64,000 nt of DNA from Desulfobacter vibrioformis DSM 8776 (GCF_000745975.1 NZ_KN050796.1:80351-144350), one strand, 5' to 3'. Numbered from the stretch's first letter, positions 27,815 to 37,488 are shown. Numbers and translations are program-made. The notes: generated from the sequence alone by a model not told the origin.

Positions 27815-29218
27815 TTAGCCTTGGGCCGCACAAAATTGTGCCGCCTTTCTGATGCGCCGGACGGTTTTCTCTTTTCCCAACGCAATGAACATTTCAAAAA
27901 TGCCGGGACTCACTGTTGTGCCGGTGACCGCCACCCGCAGGGGCTGGGCAATCTTTCCGAACCCAAGCCCTGTCTTTTCCATGAGCTGTTTAAACACCGT
28001 TTCCTGGGCACTCTGGCTGAAATCATCAAGACCTTCCAGGGCATCGGCACATGTGTTTAAAAGATTCAGGGTTTCAGGTTTAAGAAATTTTTTGGCAGCC
28101 TTTTCCTCAAACTCAATTTCATCCATGTAATAGAACGCGGCCCCCTGGGCCATCTCCACAAGGGTTTTGCTTCTGGGCTGAAGTGTTTCAATTACCCCCT
28201 GGGTAAAGGCATCGTTTTGGGCGTTAATGCCAAGGTCAGCCAGTTGGGGCACAAGGTCGTCCCCCAACTCTATGGGATTCTTTTTCTGGATGTGTTTGGC
28301 GTTCAGGGCATACAACTTATCCATGTCAAACATGCCCGGGGAACGGCCAAGATGTTCGAGGTCGAATTTTTCGATAAGCTCCCGGCGTTCAAAAAACTCC
28401 TGGTCGCCATGGGACCACCCCAGCCTGACCAGATAGTTGATCAGGGCATCGGCCAGAAATCCCATCTTTTTATACTCCCCCACGGACATGGCCCCATGAC
28501 GTTTGCTCAGCCTGGCCTTATCCGGTCCCAGCACCATGGGGACATGGCCGAACACCGGCAACTGGGCGCCCAAGGCCTGGTAAATCAGAATTTGTTTGGG
28601 GGTATTCACCAGGTGGTCATCCCCCCGGATAATGGTGTTGATGCCCATGGTGATGTCATCCACCACCACCGCAAGGTTGTACATGGCCATACCTGAACTT
28701 CTCTGGATGATGAAGTCATCAATTTCCGTGTTCTGGAAAGCGGTACTGCCCTTGACAATATCATCCACAATGGTGACGCCGGTGTCCGGGGTTTTCAACC
28801 GCACCACGGTGTTATCCCCTTTTTTAAGGCCCCGGTTCCGGCACTTCCCGTTGTACATGGGCTTCAACCCTTTGGCCTTGGCCTCTTCGCGCATGGCATT
28901 AACCGCTTCGGGGGTGCAGTCGCAATAGTAGGCATGGCCCTGTTCAACCAGGCGGTCAATGTGTTCATTATAAATATCATGACGCTGGGTCTGGAAATAG
29001 GGGCCGTCATCCCAATCAATTCCCAGCCATTCCATAGATTCCAGAATGGCATCCACGGATGCTTTTGTGGACCGGGCTTCATCGGTATCTTCTATACGCA
29101 GCACAAATCTGCCCCCGTTTTTTTTTGCCCACAGCCAGTTGAAAAGTGCGGTCCTGACGCCGCCGATATGCAGGTAGCCGGTGGGGGAGGGCGGAAAGCG
29201 TGTAATTATTGTATTCAT
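27815..29218 (-). CDS. gltX: Glutamyl-tRNA synthetase
   Basis: 467 residues from the ATG at 29218 (GGAG 7 nt upstream). It charges tRNA-Glu. The class I motifs are RFPPSPTGYLHIGGVRTALF (HIGH motif as HIGG) at the N-terminus and ARLSKRHGAMS (KMSKS motif) at ~245. The four Cys-like positions of a zinc site (YCDCTPEAV, CRNRG) lie at ~105-140. The C-terminal anticodon domain is complete. It is a lone gene. A perfect 12-bp inverted repeat lies 33 bp upstream of its start and would be in its leader if transcription begins further up. Confidence 0.96.
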   Translation of the reverse strand: MNTIITRFPPSPTGYLHIGGVRTALFNWLWAKKNGGRFVLRIEDTDEARSTKASVDAILESMEWLGIDWDDGPYFQTQRHDIYNEHIDRLVEQGHAYYCDCTPEAVNAMREEAKAKGLKPMYNGKCRNRGLKKGDNTVVRLKTPDTGVTIVDDIVKGSTAFQNTEIDDFIIQRSSGMAMYNLAVVVDDITMGINTIIRGDDHLVNTPKQILIYQALGAQLPVFGHVPMVLGPDKARLSKRHGAMSVGEYKKMGFLADALINYLVRLGWSHGDQEFFERRELIEKFDLEHLGRSPGMFDMDKLYALNAKHIQKKNPIELGDDLVPQLADLGINAQNDAFTQGVIETLQPRSKTLVEMAQGAAFYYMDEIEFEEKAAKKFLKPETLNLLNTCADALEGLDDFSQSAQETVFKQLMEKTGLGFGKIAQPLRVAVTGTTVSPGIFEMFIALGKEKTVRRIRKAAQFCAAQG

Positions 29219-29250
29219 TATGATCTCCAAAGGTTAAACTTTACGAACAA

Positions 29251-29285
29251 CAGGCGGTACAGGGTATTTGGGTCTGTACCGCCTG
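29251..29285 (-). promoter_or_regulatory. Perfect 12-bp inverted repeat in front of gltX
   Basis: CAGGCGGTACAG (29251-29262) and CTGTACCGCCTG (29274-29285) form a perfect stem with an 11-nt loop. It lies just upstream of the gltX ribosome site. It has no T-run on the gltX strand. It could be an operator or a leader hairpin. Confidence 0.45.
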
Positions 29286-29504
29286 AATTCGTACAAAAAG
29301 GTGTAAAATCGACGCTTTATCTATCATAATTTCGGGGTCCAAAGCAATATGGCAGAAGGACAAAATCTGATTAGGTTGATTAAGCGCATTCTTTCCGGGA
29401 TTCTTTGGTTGACTTTAAATGGAAAATAGGGTAGTTAAATATGTTCTAAATTTTGGCATGTAATAAACAAAAATCAAATAAAATAATGTAGTTAGGAGAT
29501 AACC

Positions 29505-29693
29505 ATGGCTGTACCCAAACAGAAAAGTTCCAAAGCAAGAGGAAGAAAAAGACGTACCCATTATAAAACCGGTGCCCCCACTTTAAGCGTATGTTCCGAG
29601 TGCCAGGAGCCTAAGCTTCCCCATACGGCCTGTCCTGAATGCGGTACCTACAAAGGCAGGGATGTAAAACCGGGCATGGATGCAGACGATTAG
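29505..29693 (+). CDS. rpmF: 50S ribosomal protein L32
   Basis: 62 residues. It starts MAVPKQKSSKARGRKRRTHY, the basic tail typical of L32. A zinc-ribbon follows, CSECQEPKLPHTACPEC, with four cysteines. It is a structural protein of the large ribosomal subunit. TTAGGAG precedes the ATG. It heads a long same-strand series (acpP, rpiB, glyA and onward); the rpmF-acpP pairing reflects the known link between ribosome and fatty acid genes, here without plsX or fab genes between. Confidence 0.96.
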   Translation: MAVPKQKSSKARGRKRRTHYKTGAPTLSVCSECQEPKLPHTACPECGTYKGRDVKPGMDADD

Positions 29694-29724
29694 TTTTGCC
29701 GGAAAAACGTCAAGGAGTCAGAAC

Positions 29725-29958
29725 ATGACCATTGAAACCAAAGTAAGAAAAATTATTGCTGAAAAGATTCCCGGCATTGATATTGAAGATGTGGTTCCCC
29801 AGGCGTCTTTGATCGAAGATCTTGGCGCTGATTCTCTGACTGTTGTTGAGCTTATCATGTCCATGGAAGAGGTCTTTGAAATTGAAATTGACGATGACCA
29901 GGCCGAGAAGCTGTCAACAGTCCAGGATATTTATGATTTCATATCATCGAAATCATAA
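29725..29958 (+). CDS. acpP: Acyl carrier protein
   Basis: 77 residues from the ATG at 29725 (AAGGAG 8 nt upstream); the frame is open further up but overlaps the end of rpmF and has no site. The phosphopantetheine serine lies in EDLGADSLTVVELIMSMEE (~Ser37), and the protein is short, acidic and helical. It carries growing acyl chains as thioesters. It is the second gene in the rpmF series. Confidence 0.97.
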   Translation: MTIETKVRKIIAEKIPGIDIEDVVPQASLIEDLGADSLTVVELIMSMEEVFEIEIDDDQAEKLSTVQDIYDFISSKS

Positions 29959-29982
29959 ATAGATATAAAGGTCCGGGTAGAT

Positions 29983-30420
29983 ATGGATAAGAATAAACAG
30001 ATCATCATCGGCAGCGACCATGCCGCGTTTGAATTAAAGGAAAAGATTAAGGACCTGCTCACCCGCCTTGGCTATGAGGTTGAGGATGCAGGCACCCACA
30101 GCACTGCTTCGGTAAATTATGCCGATTTCGGCAAAAAGGTAGCCAAGTCAGTTTCCGACGGTAGATTCAGCCGGGGTATTCTTCTGTGCGGCACCGGCCT
30201 TGGCATGTCCATTCAGGCCAACCGGTTTAAAGGCGTACGGGCAGCCCTGTGCTCGGATATCTTTTCCGCCAGGATGAGCCGGCAGCACAATGATGCCAAT
30301 ATCCTGGTCATGGGCGGTCGTGTGATCGGTGATATTCTCGCCTTTGAACTGGTCAGGGAATGGCTTGCCACCCCCTTTGAAGGCGGCCGCCATTTGGACC
30401 GTATCCGTTCTATAGATTAA
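29983..30420 (+). CDS. rpiB: Ribose-5-phosphate isomerase B
   Basis: 145 residues. It interconverts ribose-5-phosphate and ribulose-5-phosphate in the pentose phosphate pathway. Family marks are IIIGSDHAAFELKEKIKDLL at the start, the active-site Cys in RGILLCGTGLGMSIQANR (~67) and SARMSRQHNDANILVMGGR. The gene lies 24 nt after acpP and 18 nt before glyA, so cotranscription is likely. Ribulose-5-phosphate is also the precursor used by the RibBA enzyme encoded 4 kb downstream. Confidence 0.95.
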   Translation: MDKNKQIIIGSDHAAFELKEKIKDLLTRLGYEVEDAGTHSTASVNYADFGKKVAKSVSDGRFSRGILLCGTGLGMSIQANRFKGVRAALCSDIFSARMSRQHNDANILVMGGRVIGDILAFELVREWLATPFEGGRHLDRIRSID

Positions 30421-30438
30421 GAAAGGCGCGATTGAATT

Positions 30439-31686
30439 ATGGAAAATATGCAATTTATCAAATCTTGCGATCCTGAGATTGCCTCAGTGATTGACAGTGA
30501 ATACAGCCGGCAGGAATACGGGCTGAATCTCATTGCTTCGGAAAATACGGTGAGCCGGGCAGTCATGGAAGCCCAGGGCTCCATCATGACCAATAAATAT
30601 GCTGAAGGATATCCGGCAAAACGGTATTATGGCGGGTGCCAGTACATGGACCAGGCGGAAAATCTGGCCATTGAACGGGCCAAAGAGCTGTTTGGCGTGG
30701 AGTTTGCCAATGTTCAGCCCCATTCCGGATCCCAGGCGAATATGGCGGCTTACTTTTCCGTGCTCTCCCCCGGGGATGGGATTTTGGCCATGGATCTTTC
30801 CCATGGCGGACATTTAACCCACGGTTCAGGGGTGAGCTTTTCCGGTCGTTTGTTTAATTTTTCCCATTATGGTTTAAATCCTGAAACCGAGACCATTGAC
30901 TTAAACCAGGTGGAAGACTTGGCCCGGGCCAATAAGCCTAAAATGATTGTGGCAGGGGCTTCGGCCTATCCCAGGATCATTGATTTCAAAGGCTTTTCCG
31001 AAATTGCCAAGGCCTGCGGCGCGCTTTTTTTGGTGGATATGGCCCACATTGCAGGGCTTGTGGCGGCAGGTGTACACCCCTCACCCGTGGGATACGCAGA
31101 CATTATCACCTCCACCACCCATAAGACCCTGCGCGGTCCCCGGGGCGGACTGATTCTTTCCGGCGCTGATTTGGGCAAAAAAATAAATTCCCAGATTTTC
31201 CCCGGTATCCAGGGCGGTCCCTTAATGCATGTTGTTACGGCCAAGGCCGTGGCGTTTAAAGAGGCATTGTTGCCCGGATTCACCGAATACCAGAAACAGG
31301 TGGTTAAAAATGCCGCTGTACTGGCAGCGGTGCTCATGGACAGGGGCTATAAACTGGTGTCCAATGGCACGGATAACCACATGGTCCTGGTGGATTTTTC
31401 CGGACGGGATATCACCGGAAAAGATGCGGAAGAGCGCCTGGGCAGGGCGAATATCACGGTGAATAAAAATACCGTACCCAATGAAAAACGAAGCCCATTT
31501 GTTACGTCCGGGGTACGTATCGGCGTGCCGTTGATCACCTCCCGGGGCATGAACGAAGATGCTGTGGGCGCTGTGGCCGGGTTTATCTGCGATGTTCTGG
31601 ATGACGAGGCCAATGTGCCAACCGTTGCTGTCAAGGTCAAAGAACTGTGCACCCGGTATCCTTTATATGGGGATACGGCCTGCTGA
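30439..31686 (+). CDS. glyA: Serine hydroxymethyltransferase
   Basis: 415 residues. A PLP enzyme converting serine and tetrahydrofolate to glycine and methylene-tetrahydrofolate. The PLP-lysine lies in [15 protein letters not shown] (~230). N-terminal [19 protein letters not shown] and [20 protein letters not shown] are typical. The stop codon overlaps the start of the deaminase gene by one base (TGATG), which couples the two. Methylene-tetrahydrofolate is the cofactor for dTMP synthesis, which fits a dCMP deaminase next in line. Confidence 0.97.
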   Translation: MENMQFIKSCDPEIASVIDSEYSRQEYGLNLIASENTVSRAVMEAQGSIMTNKYAEGYPAKRYYGGCQYMDQAENLAIERAKELFGVEFANVQPHSGSQANMAAYFSVLSPGDGILAMDLSHGGHLTHGSGVSFSGRLFNFSHYGLNPETETIDLNQVEDLARANKPKMIVAGASAYPRIIDFKGFSEIAKACGALFLVDMAHIAGLVAAGVHPSPVGYADIITSTTHKTLRGPRGGLILSGADLGKKINSQIFPGIQGGPLMHVVTAKAVAFKEALLPGFTEYQKQVVKNAAVLAAVLMDRGYKLVSNGTDNHMVLVDFSGRDITGKDAEERLGRANITVNKNTVPNEKRSPFVTSGVRIGVPLITSRGMNEDAVGAVAGFICDVLDDEANVPTVAVKVKELCTRYPLYGDTAC

Positions 31687-32168
31687 TGCCCCCTGTTTTC
31701 CCTGATGCAGCAAACGCCCATGACGACGGTCGTCCGTCCTGGGACGCTTATTTTATGGCCATCACAGACCTTGTGGCCTCCAGGGGTACCTGCCTTCGGC
31801 GAAAAGTGGGCGCAGTGCTGGTCAAGGATAAACGCATTTTATGCTCGGGCTATAACGGCGCGCCTTCCCAAATTCCCCATTGCATACAAACCGGCTGCCT
31901 CCGGGAACAGCTCAAGGTGCCTTCCGGAGAAAAACATGAGCTTTGCCGGGGCGTTCATGCTGAACAGAACGTGATCATCCAGGCCGCCTACCACGGGATC
32001 TCTGTGGCCGGTGCCTGGCTGTACTGCACCACCCAGCCCTGTTCCATCTGCGCCAAGATAATCATCAATGCCGGGATTAGAAAAGTGTATTTCAAGGAGG
32101 GATACGACGATCCCCTTTCCCTGGAAATGTTTGCCCAAGCCGGGGTGGAACTGATCCGGCTTGACTGA
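31686..32168 (+). CDS. Deoxycytidylate (dCMP) deaminase family protein
   Basis: 160 residues from the ATG that overlaps the glyA stop by 1 nt. It is a zinc-dependent CDA-fold deaminase: zinc His and catalytic Glu in [11 protein letters not shown] (~90), zinc Cys pair in [17 protein letters not shown] (~120), plus an N-terminal [20 protein letters not shown] that is characteristic of dCMP deaminases (ComEB type). It produces dUMP for thymidylate synthesis. The cytosine-rich second motif CSGYNGAP is also typical. Position between glyA and nrdR supports a deoxynucleotide role. Confidence 0.9.
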   Translation: MPPVFPDAANAHDDGRPSWDAYFMAITDLVASRGTCLRRKVGAVLVKDKRILCSGYNGAPSQIPHCIQTGCLREQLKVPSGEKHELCRGVHAEQNVIIQAAYHGISVAGAWLYCTTQPCSICAKIIINAGIRKVYFKEGYDDPLSLEMFAQAGVELIRLD

Positions 32169-32215
32169 CAAAAACATGGAACGGTCTGCCACCGTTCTTC
32201 ATCCAAGAGACTGAT

Positions 32216-32725
32216 ATGAAGTGCCCCTATTGTGGAAATCCGAACACCAGAGTGGTGGATTCACGGCCGGGAAAAATTGAATTCGAGGTTCGGCGCAGGC
32301 GGGAGTGCCAGGAGTGCAACCGGCGCTTTACCACCTATGAACGGGTGGAACAGGTTCCTGTCATGATCGTTAAAAAGGACAGCCGCCGGGAGGAGTTTGA
32401 CAGGGAAAAAGTGCTGAGGGGAATTCAGAAAGCCTGTGAAAAACGGGCCATCAGCGTCAAGCAGATCGAAGATATTGTGGATGACATTGAACGGGACCTG
32501 CGGGAAGGCCGGGACCAGGAAGTGCCTGCCAAGGCGGTGGGTGAGAAAATAATCAATGCCCTCAAGGATCTTGATGATGTGGCCTATGTCCGGTTCGCTT
32601 CCGTGTACCGGGAGTTCAAGGATGTAACGGATTTTATCCAGGAACTTGAATGCCTGATTCATAAGGAGAACCGGTCCACAGATGCCAAGCCGGGTATAGA
32701 AGGCCCTGTCAAGATTGATGACTGA
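32216..32725 (+). CDS. nrdR: Transcriptional repressor NrdR
   Basis: 169 residues. A zinc ribbon (CPYCGNPNTRVVDSRP and CQECNRRFTTYE) is followed by an ATP-cone (~50-140, VKKDSRREEFDREKVLRGIQ). NrdR senses ATP/dATP and represses ribonucleotide reductase genes. The tail beyond residue 150 is short and variable. It overlaps ribD by 8 nt, the usual nrdR-ribD arrangement of many bacteria. No paired NrdR box is evident immediately upstream. Confidence 0.96.
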   Translation: MKCPYCGNPNTRVVDSRPGKIEFEVRRRRECQECNRRFTTYERVEQVPVMIVKKDSRREEFDREKVLRGIQKACEKRAISVKQIEDIVDDIERDLREGRDQEVPAKAVGEKIINALKDLDDVAYVRFASVYREFKDVTDFIQELECLIHKENRSTDAKPGIEGPVKIDD

Positions 32726-33857
32726 TCCGGACTATATGGCAAGGGCACTGGAACTTGCAGCCCGGGGCAAAGGGTATACCTCCCCCAATCCCTGCGTGGG
32801 TGCTGTGGTGGTAAAAGACGGCCAGATCATTGGCCAGGGCTTTCATCCTAAAGCCGGCGGTCCCCATGCCGAGGTGGTGGCCATTGATGATGCTGCGGCC
32901 CGGTTCCCTGAAAAACTGGCCAATGCCACCATTTACGTCACCCTTGAGCCCTGCAACCATTTCGGTAAAACCCCGCCCTGCACCCATAAAATTCTTAACG
33001 CAGGTATTTCCCGGGTTGTTGTGGCGTGTAAAGACCCCAACCCCAATGTTGCGGGGGGCGGGATTGAATTTTTAAGAAAAAAGGGTCTGGAGGTGGTATC
33101 AGGGCTTATGGCCCAGGAGGCCTTGACCCTGATCGAGGACTTTGTCTGGAATGTCCAGCACACACACACACCTTTCGTTACTTTAAAATGTGCGGCCACC
33201 CTTGACGGGTATATTGCGACCAGAACCGGGGATTCCCAGTGGATTACATCCGGTGCATCCCGGAACTTCGGCCATGAACTTCGCCACCAGAATGATGCCA
33301 TTCTTATCGGATCCGGTACCCTGCATGCGGATGATCCGTCCTTGACCGCCAGAATTGAGGGGAAACCGTCCCGGGACCCGGCCCGGATAATTCTGGATAC
33401 CCGTTTGACAATTAAAGAGGACGCCAAAATCGTGATCCAGCAATCAAGCGCCCCCACGATTATTGTCACAGGTCCGGATTGTGATTGCGCCAAAATCCGG
33501 CGGCTCAAAGACAGGGGCGCACAGGTTCTTGAATGCCGGGTCTTGGAAAATATGCTTGATTTAAATGACCTGATGATTAAATTAAGAAACCTGTCCATCA
33601 CAAGCCTTCTGATTGAAGGCGGGGGGCGGATAGCTGCATCGGCCCTGGCCGCAGGGATTGTAAACAAGGTCTGCTATTTCCTTGCCCCCAAGATCATGGG
33701 CTCAAATGACGGCATCCCGGTGTTCAACGGCCCGGGGCCTGAAAAGATAAAAGACGTGTTTGAACTGGCCCGGGTGACTACCCGGCACTTCGGTTCCGAT
33801 ATCCTGGTCACAGGCTATATTGAACCCCGGAATATGCCGGTTGGCAATGGGCAATAA
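32718..33857 (+). CDS. ribD: Bifunctional riboflavin deaminase-reductase
   Basis: 379 residues from the ATG at 32718 (a TTG directly before it is in frame too). The N-terminal deaminase domain has GGPHAEVVAIDDA and LEPCNHFGKTPPCTHKI zinc motifs. The C-terminal reductase domain (~150-379) has PFVTLKCAATLDGYIATRTG and LLIEGGGRIAASALA. It carries out the second and third steps from the GTP product in riboflavin synthesis. It starts inside the nrdR 3' end and is followed after 16 nt by ribE. Confidence 0.96.
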   Translation: MTDPDYMARALELAARGKGYTSPNPCVGAVVVKDGQIIGQGFHPKAGGPHAEVVAIDDAAARFPEKLANATIYVTLEPCNHFGKTPPCTHKILNAGISRVVVACKDPNPNVAGGGIEFLRKKGLEVVSGLMAQEALTLIEDFVWNVQHTHTPFVTLKCAATLDGYIATRTGDSQWITSGASRNFGHELRHQNDAILIGSGTLHADDPSLTARIEGKPSRDPARIILDTRLTIKEDAKIVIQQSSAPTIIVTGPDCDCAKIRRLKDRGAQVLECRVLENMLDLNDLMIKLRNLSITSLLIEGGGRIAASALAAGIVNKVCYFLAPKIMGSNDGIPVFNGPGPEKIKDVFELARVTTRHFGSDILVTGYIEPRNMPVGNGQ

Positions 33858-33873
33858 TAGGGGGAACTAATTT

Positions 33874-34551
33874 TTGTTTACTGGAATCATAGAAAGTCTG
33901 GGCACCATTCGGCGCATTGAAACCCAGGGCGAGGGCAAAATTCTGGTGATTGCCTGCGACCTGGATCTTTCCGGTACAGGCATCGGGGATTCCATTGCCG
34001 TGAACGGGGCCTGCCTGACTGCTGTCAGCCTTGGCAAAGGGCAGTTCAAGGCGGATATGGCACCGGAAACCGTATCCCGCACCACCTTCGGGTCACTTGG
34101 ACCCGGATCACGGGTCAATATTGAGCGGGCCTTGAAATTGTCGGACCGCATAGACGGGCACCTGGTATCCGGACATATAGACGGTACTGGTGTGGTTTTA
34201 AAAATTGAGACCCGGAGCAATGCCATCATATATGACATCCAGGTGCCGGAAAATCTTGCCTGTGAGATGATAGAAAAGGGTTCTGTGGCCATTGACGGGA
34301 TCAGTCTCACCATCAACCAATGCTGGAAAAACGGTTTTTCAGTGAGCATTATTCCCCATACTGCAAAGATTACAACCATCGGATTTAAAAACGTGGGGGA
34401 TCGCGTCAATATTGAGACGGATATGCTGGGAAAATATGTAAAAAAATTTTTATCAGGGCAAAGGAAAAGCGCGAATAGTGCCAATGACGCCGGTGCTGAT
34501 GCCGGCGTGGACATCAGTATGTCATTTCTTGCCCGGAACGGATTCTTGTAA
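33874..34551 (+). CDS. ribE: Riboflavin synthase alpha chain (starts with TTG)
   Basis: 225 residues beginning [13 protein letters not shown] after a TTG start; AGGGGG lies 9 nt upstream and no ATG fits. Two homologous barrel halves are seen, each with a GxS/T-like repeat ([13 protein letters not shown] in the first, [13 protein letters not shown] in the second). It dismutates two lumazine molecules to riboflavin. The C-terminus extends ~20 residues beyond the core with a low-complexity [11 protein letters not shown] segment. It lies in the ribD-ribE-ribBA-ribH operon. Confidence 0.95.
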   Translation: MFTGIIESLGTIRRIETQGEGKILVIACDLDLSGTGIGDSIAVNGACLTAVSLGKGQFKADMAPETVSRTTFGSLGPGSRVNIERALKLSDRIDGHLVSGHIDGTGVVLKIETRSNAIIYDIQVPENLACEMIEKGSVAIDGISLTINQCWKNGFSVSIIPHTAKITTIGFKNVGDRVNIETDMLGKYVKKFLSGQRKSANSANDAGADAGVDISMSFLARNGFL

Positions 34552-34563
34552 AGGATAGACAAA

Positions 34564-35769
34564 ATGCCGCATTTAACCATTGAACAGGCGATTGCAGATA
34601 TAAAAAACGGAAAAATGGTCATCCTGGTGGATGACGAGGACAGGGAAAACGAAGGGGATCTGACCATGGCGGCCCAGGCCGTAACCCCAGAAACCATCAA
34701 CTTCATGGCCACCTACGGCCGGGGGCTTATCTGTCTGTCCCTGGATTCAAGCATTGCCGACAAGCTTGACCTGCCCATGATGGTTGAGCATAACACTTCC
34801 CAGTATGGTACGGGGTTTACGGTCTCCATAGAGGCCAAACACGGTGTGACCACCGGCATATCCGCCGCAGACCGGGCCACCACTATTTTGACGGCAGTGG
34901 CTGATGAAACAGGTCCCCAGGACATTGCAAGACCTGGCCACATTTTTCCTTTACGGGCCCGGGACGGCGGGGTCATGGTGCGCATCGGCCAGACCGAAGG
35001 GTCTGTGGATCTTGCACGCCTGGCAGGGCTCAAGCCCGCCGGTGTCATCTGTGAAATCATGGATGATGACGGCACCATGGCGAGGATGCCTTCCCTTGAA
35101 CAATTTTCCGAAAAGCACGGCATCGGCATCTGCACGGTGGCGGATCTTGTTCAATACCGGTTAAAAACAGAAAGCTTTGTAAAACGGGCTGCGCAAACCG
35201 TTATTCCCACCCGGGTGGGCGGTGAATTCAAAATCATTGCCTATGAGAATGATATTGACAATCTTACCCACATTGCTCTGGTTAAGGGGGAAATTGACCC
35301 GGAAAAGGCGATTCTGGTGCGGGTGCATTCCGAATGCATGACCGGGGATATCTTCTCTTCTCTGCGCTGTGACTGCCAGGACCAGCTTCACCGGGCCATG
35401 AAAATGATGGATGAAGAAGGCTGCGGCGTTCTTCTGTATTTGCGCCAGGAGGGCAGGGGGATCGGTCTGGTGAATAAATTAAAAGCCTATGAATACCAGC
35501 GCCAGGGCCTGGATACGGTCCAGGCCAATGAAAAGCTTGGATTTTCCGCTGACATGCGTGATTACGGTGTCGGTGCCCAGATGCTGGTGGATCTGGGTGT
35601 ACGCAAAATGCGTCTGCTCACCAATAACCCTAAAAAGATGGTGGGTCTTCAAGGCTACGGTCTGAGCGTTGTGGAACAGGTGCCCATTGAAGTGGCGCCC
35701 AATACCTATAACCAGGGGTATTTGAAGTGCAAGCAGGCTAAGATGGGTCATCTACTACACATTAAATAA
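34564..35769 (+). CDS. ribBA: Bifunctional DHBP synthase / GTP cyclohydrolase II
   Basis: 401 residues. The N-terminal half is DHBP synthase: [20 protein letters not shown] and the loop [13 protein letters not shown]-like segment ([15 protein letters not shown]). The C-terminal half is GTP cyclohydrolase II: zinc cysteines in [20 protein letters not shown] and the catalytic [15 protein letters not shown]. It makes both precursors of lumazine from ribulose-5-phosphate and GTP. Both halves keep key residues, so both activities are likely. A 150-bp gap with repeat copy C separates it from ribH. Confidence 0.96.
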   Translation: MPHLTIEQAIADIKNGKMVILVDDEDRENEGDLTMAAQAVTPETINFMATYGRGLICLSLDSSIADKLDLPMMVEHNTSQYGTGFTVSIEAKHGVTTGISAADRATTILTAVADETGPQDIARPGHIFPLRARDGGVMVRIGQTEGSVDLARLAGLKPAGVICEIMDDDGTMARMPSLEQFSEKHGIGICTVADLVQYRLKTESFVKRAAQTVIPTRVGGEFKIIAYENDIDNLTHIALVKGEIDPEKAILVRVHSECMTGDIFSSLRCDCQDQLHRAMKMMDEEGCGVLLYLRQEGRGIGLVNKLKAYEYQRQGLDTVQANEKLGFSADMRDYGVGAQMLVDLGVRKMRLLTNNPKKMVGLQGYGLSVVEQVPIEVAPNTYNQGYLKCKQAKMGHLLHIK

Positions 35770-35772
35770 TGC

Positions 35773-35896
35773 TTGGACAAATACTCACCCATCTGCGGCG
35801 TTGCTGCAAACATTTGCAATCCTCACATACTTTAAGTATGCTCCGGTTCCAAATGTTCTTGCGCCTTGCATCTGGGCAAGTCTTTGTCCAAACATA
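35773..35896. repeat. Intergenic palindromic repeat, copy C (long form) inside the rib operon
   Basis: Outer arms GGACAAA (35775-35781) and TTTGTCC (35883-35889) enclose CTCACCCATCTGCGGCG and GCGCCTTGCATCTGGG, as in copy A. The centre carries an additional perfect hairpin CATACTT-T-AAGTATG (35826-35840) flanked by ACATTT/AAATGT. The insertion lengthens the ribBA-ribH gap and could form a large RNA hairpin in the operon transcript. No FMN riboswitch consensus is seen here. Confidence 0.8.
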
Positions 35897-35923
35897 GTGT
35901 TACTAAATATAAGGAAAATAAAT

Positions 35924-36391
35924 ATGCCTCAGATAATTGAAGCCAATCTAAATGCCAAGGGCAAAAAATTTGGTCTTGTTGCCGCCAGGTTCAATGATTT
36001 TATTGTGGACAAACTTGTATCAGGTGCCGTGGATGCCTTGATTCGAAGCGGTGCACAGGATAAGGATATTGCCATTGTCAAAGTGCCCGGTGCCTTTGAA
36101 ATCCCTTTGGCAGCCGCCAAAATGGCTGCTTTGAAAAAATATGACGCCATTATCTGTCTAGGTGCCGTAATCCGCGGGGCCACCACCCATTATGATTATG
36201 TATGTGCCGAAGTGTCCAAGGGTATTGCTGCCGTCGGCCTTGAGGCCAAAGTTCCGGTGATGTTTGGCATTCTCACCACTGAAACCATTGAGCAGGCCAT
36301 TGAACGGGCCGGTACAAAAGCGGGTAACAAAGGCTTTGATGTGGCCTTGGGCGCCATTGAAATGGCAAACCTGTGCGCGGCTATGGAATAG
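35924..36391 (+). CDS. ribH: 6,7-dimethyl-8-ribityllumazine synthase
   Basis: 155 residues from the ATG at 35924 (AAGGAAA 10 nt upstream). The frame is open 41 codons further up, but that part is repeat copy C and is not protein-like. It condenses the RibBA and RibD products to lumazine. Family marks are [30 protein letters not shown], and [15 protein letters not shown] with the catalytic His. Members form 60-mer or pentameric shells. The next gene, nusB, begins 4 nt after the stop, a common ribH-nusB pairing. Confidence 0.96.
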   Translation: MPQIIEANLNAKGKKFGLVAARFNDFIVDKLVSGAVDALIRSGAQDKDIAIVKVPGAFEIPLAAAKMAALKKYDAIICLGAVIRGATTHYDYVCAEVSKGIAAVGLEAKVPVMFGILTTETIEQAIERAGTKAGNKGFDVALGAIEMANLCAAME

Positions 36392-36394
36392 CAC

Positions 36395-36838
36395 ATGGGT
36401 GACAGGCGCAAATCCCGGGAACTGGCCCTTCAGGCCCTGTTTGCCCTGGATCTCAATAAATCGGATCTGAATAAATCGGATCCGGATAAAACCGGTTCCC
36501 CCCAGCAAATGGATGAATTCCTTGAACAGCACGGGGAAGATTTAAGTGAGTCCACCCGTGTTTTTTTTCTGACCCTTGTGGACGGGGTGCAGGAGAACCG
36601 TGAAAAGATAGACACGCTTCTGGATCAATGGGCCAAAAACTGGAAGATTTCCCGAATGCCGGCAGTGGACAGGAATATCATGCGCATTGCCGTGTTTGAG
36701 ATGCTTAATTTGTCGGATATTCCGTCCTCGGTATCCATTAATGAGGCGGTTGAAATCGGCAAAAAATTCGGCACCCGGGATTCCGGGCCGTTCATCAACG
36801 GGGTGCTGGACCGGATCAGGGCACTGCATGGGCTATAG
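36395..36838 (+). CDS. nusB: Transcription antitermination factor NusB
   Basis: 147 residues, helical. It binds boxA RNA with NusE in rRNA antitermination. The N-terminal RRKSRELALQALFALDLN and C-terminal IPSSVSINEAVEIGKKFGTR with a final FINGVLDRI are the conserved surfaces. A short duplication, DLNKSDLNKSD, occurs at ~20-30 in a loop. The ATG lies 4 nt after the ribH stop, so translation is probably coupled. Confidence 0.94.
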   Translation: MGDRRKSRELALQALFALDLNKSDLNKSDPDKTGSPQQMDEFLEQHGEDLSESTRVFFLTLVDGVQENREKIDTLLDQWAKNWKISRMPAVDRNIMRIAVFEMLNLSDIPSSVSINEAVEIGKKFGTRDSGPFINGVLDRIRALHGL

Positions 36839-36867
36839 ACCAGGACGTAAAGAACAAGGAGGATGTT

Positions 36868-37488
36868 TTGATTATACAAAAACTTGAAGTCGGCCCCATT
36901 ATGGCCAACTGCTTTATTCTGGGGTGTGAAGATACAAAACAGGCCGCTGTCATTGACCCGGGCGATGATGCAGACCGGATACTCATGGCCCTTGCCAAGG
37001 CTGAACTAAAGGTAAAATATCTGATCAACACCCATGGCCATTTTGACCATGTGGGGGCAAACAAGCGGATGAAGGAAGCCACCGGCGCCCAGATCGCCAT
37101 TCATCCGGATGATGAACCCATGCTTTTAGACCTGTCCCGCCATGCGGCCATGTTCGGTCTTGGCGCAGAAAATTCCCCGCCTGCCGATATTCATCTCAAA
37201 GACGGCGACACCATCTCCTTTGGCAATATTACCTTTGAAGTGATTCACACCCCGGGACACTCACCCGGGGGGATTTGCCTTTACACCCCCGGCCACCTGT
37301 TTGCCGGAGACACCATTTTTATGGGCTCAATCGGCCGCACCGACCTGCCTGGCGGCGATTATGACACCTTAATTTCTTCCATCAAGACCAAGCTGCTGAA
37401 TTTGGACGAAAACACCATTGTTTATCCAGGGCATGGGCCTAAGACGTCCATTGCCAATGAAAAGCGGATGAACCCTTTTCTCAGATAA
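36868..37488 (+). CDS. Metallo-beta-lactamase-fold hydrolase (glyoxalase II-like, TTG start)
   Basis: 206 residues. The TTG at 36868 is the start: AAGGAGG lies 5 nt upstream and no ATG is in frame nearby. The metal motif THGHFDHVGAN (HxHxDH, ~52), further His in HTPGHSPGGICLY (~130), Asp in LFAGDTIFMGSIGR and the last His in VYPGHGPKTSI give a dinuclear metal site. This is the short YcbL-like type. It may hydrolyse a glutathione or other thioester, but the substrate is unknown. The stop overlaps the pabBC start by 1 nt (TAATG). Confidence 0.9.
   Translation: MIIQKLEVGPIMANCFILGCEDTKQAAVIDPGDDADRILMALAKAELKVKYLINTHGHFDHVGANKRMKEATGAQIAIHPDDEPMLLDLSRHAAMFGLGAENSPPADIHLKDGDTISFGNITFEVIHTPGHSPGGICLYTPGHLFAGDTIFMGSIGRTDLPGGDYDTLISSIKTKLLNLDENTIVYPGHGPKTSIANEKRMNPFLR

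Noticed and set aside
35801-35923. An N-terminal extension of ribH by 41 codons
   Set aside because: The extension is translated repeat copy C; the ATG at 35924 has a ribosome site and starts where the family starts.
32200-36400. An FMN riboswitch in the riboflavin operon
   Set aside because: No stretch matches the conserved FMN aptamer blocks; the structured part before ribH is repeat copy C.
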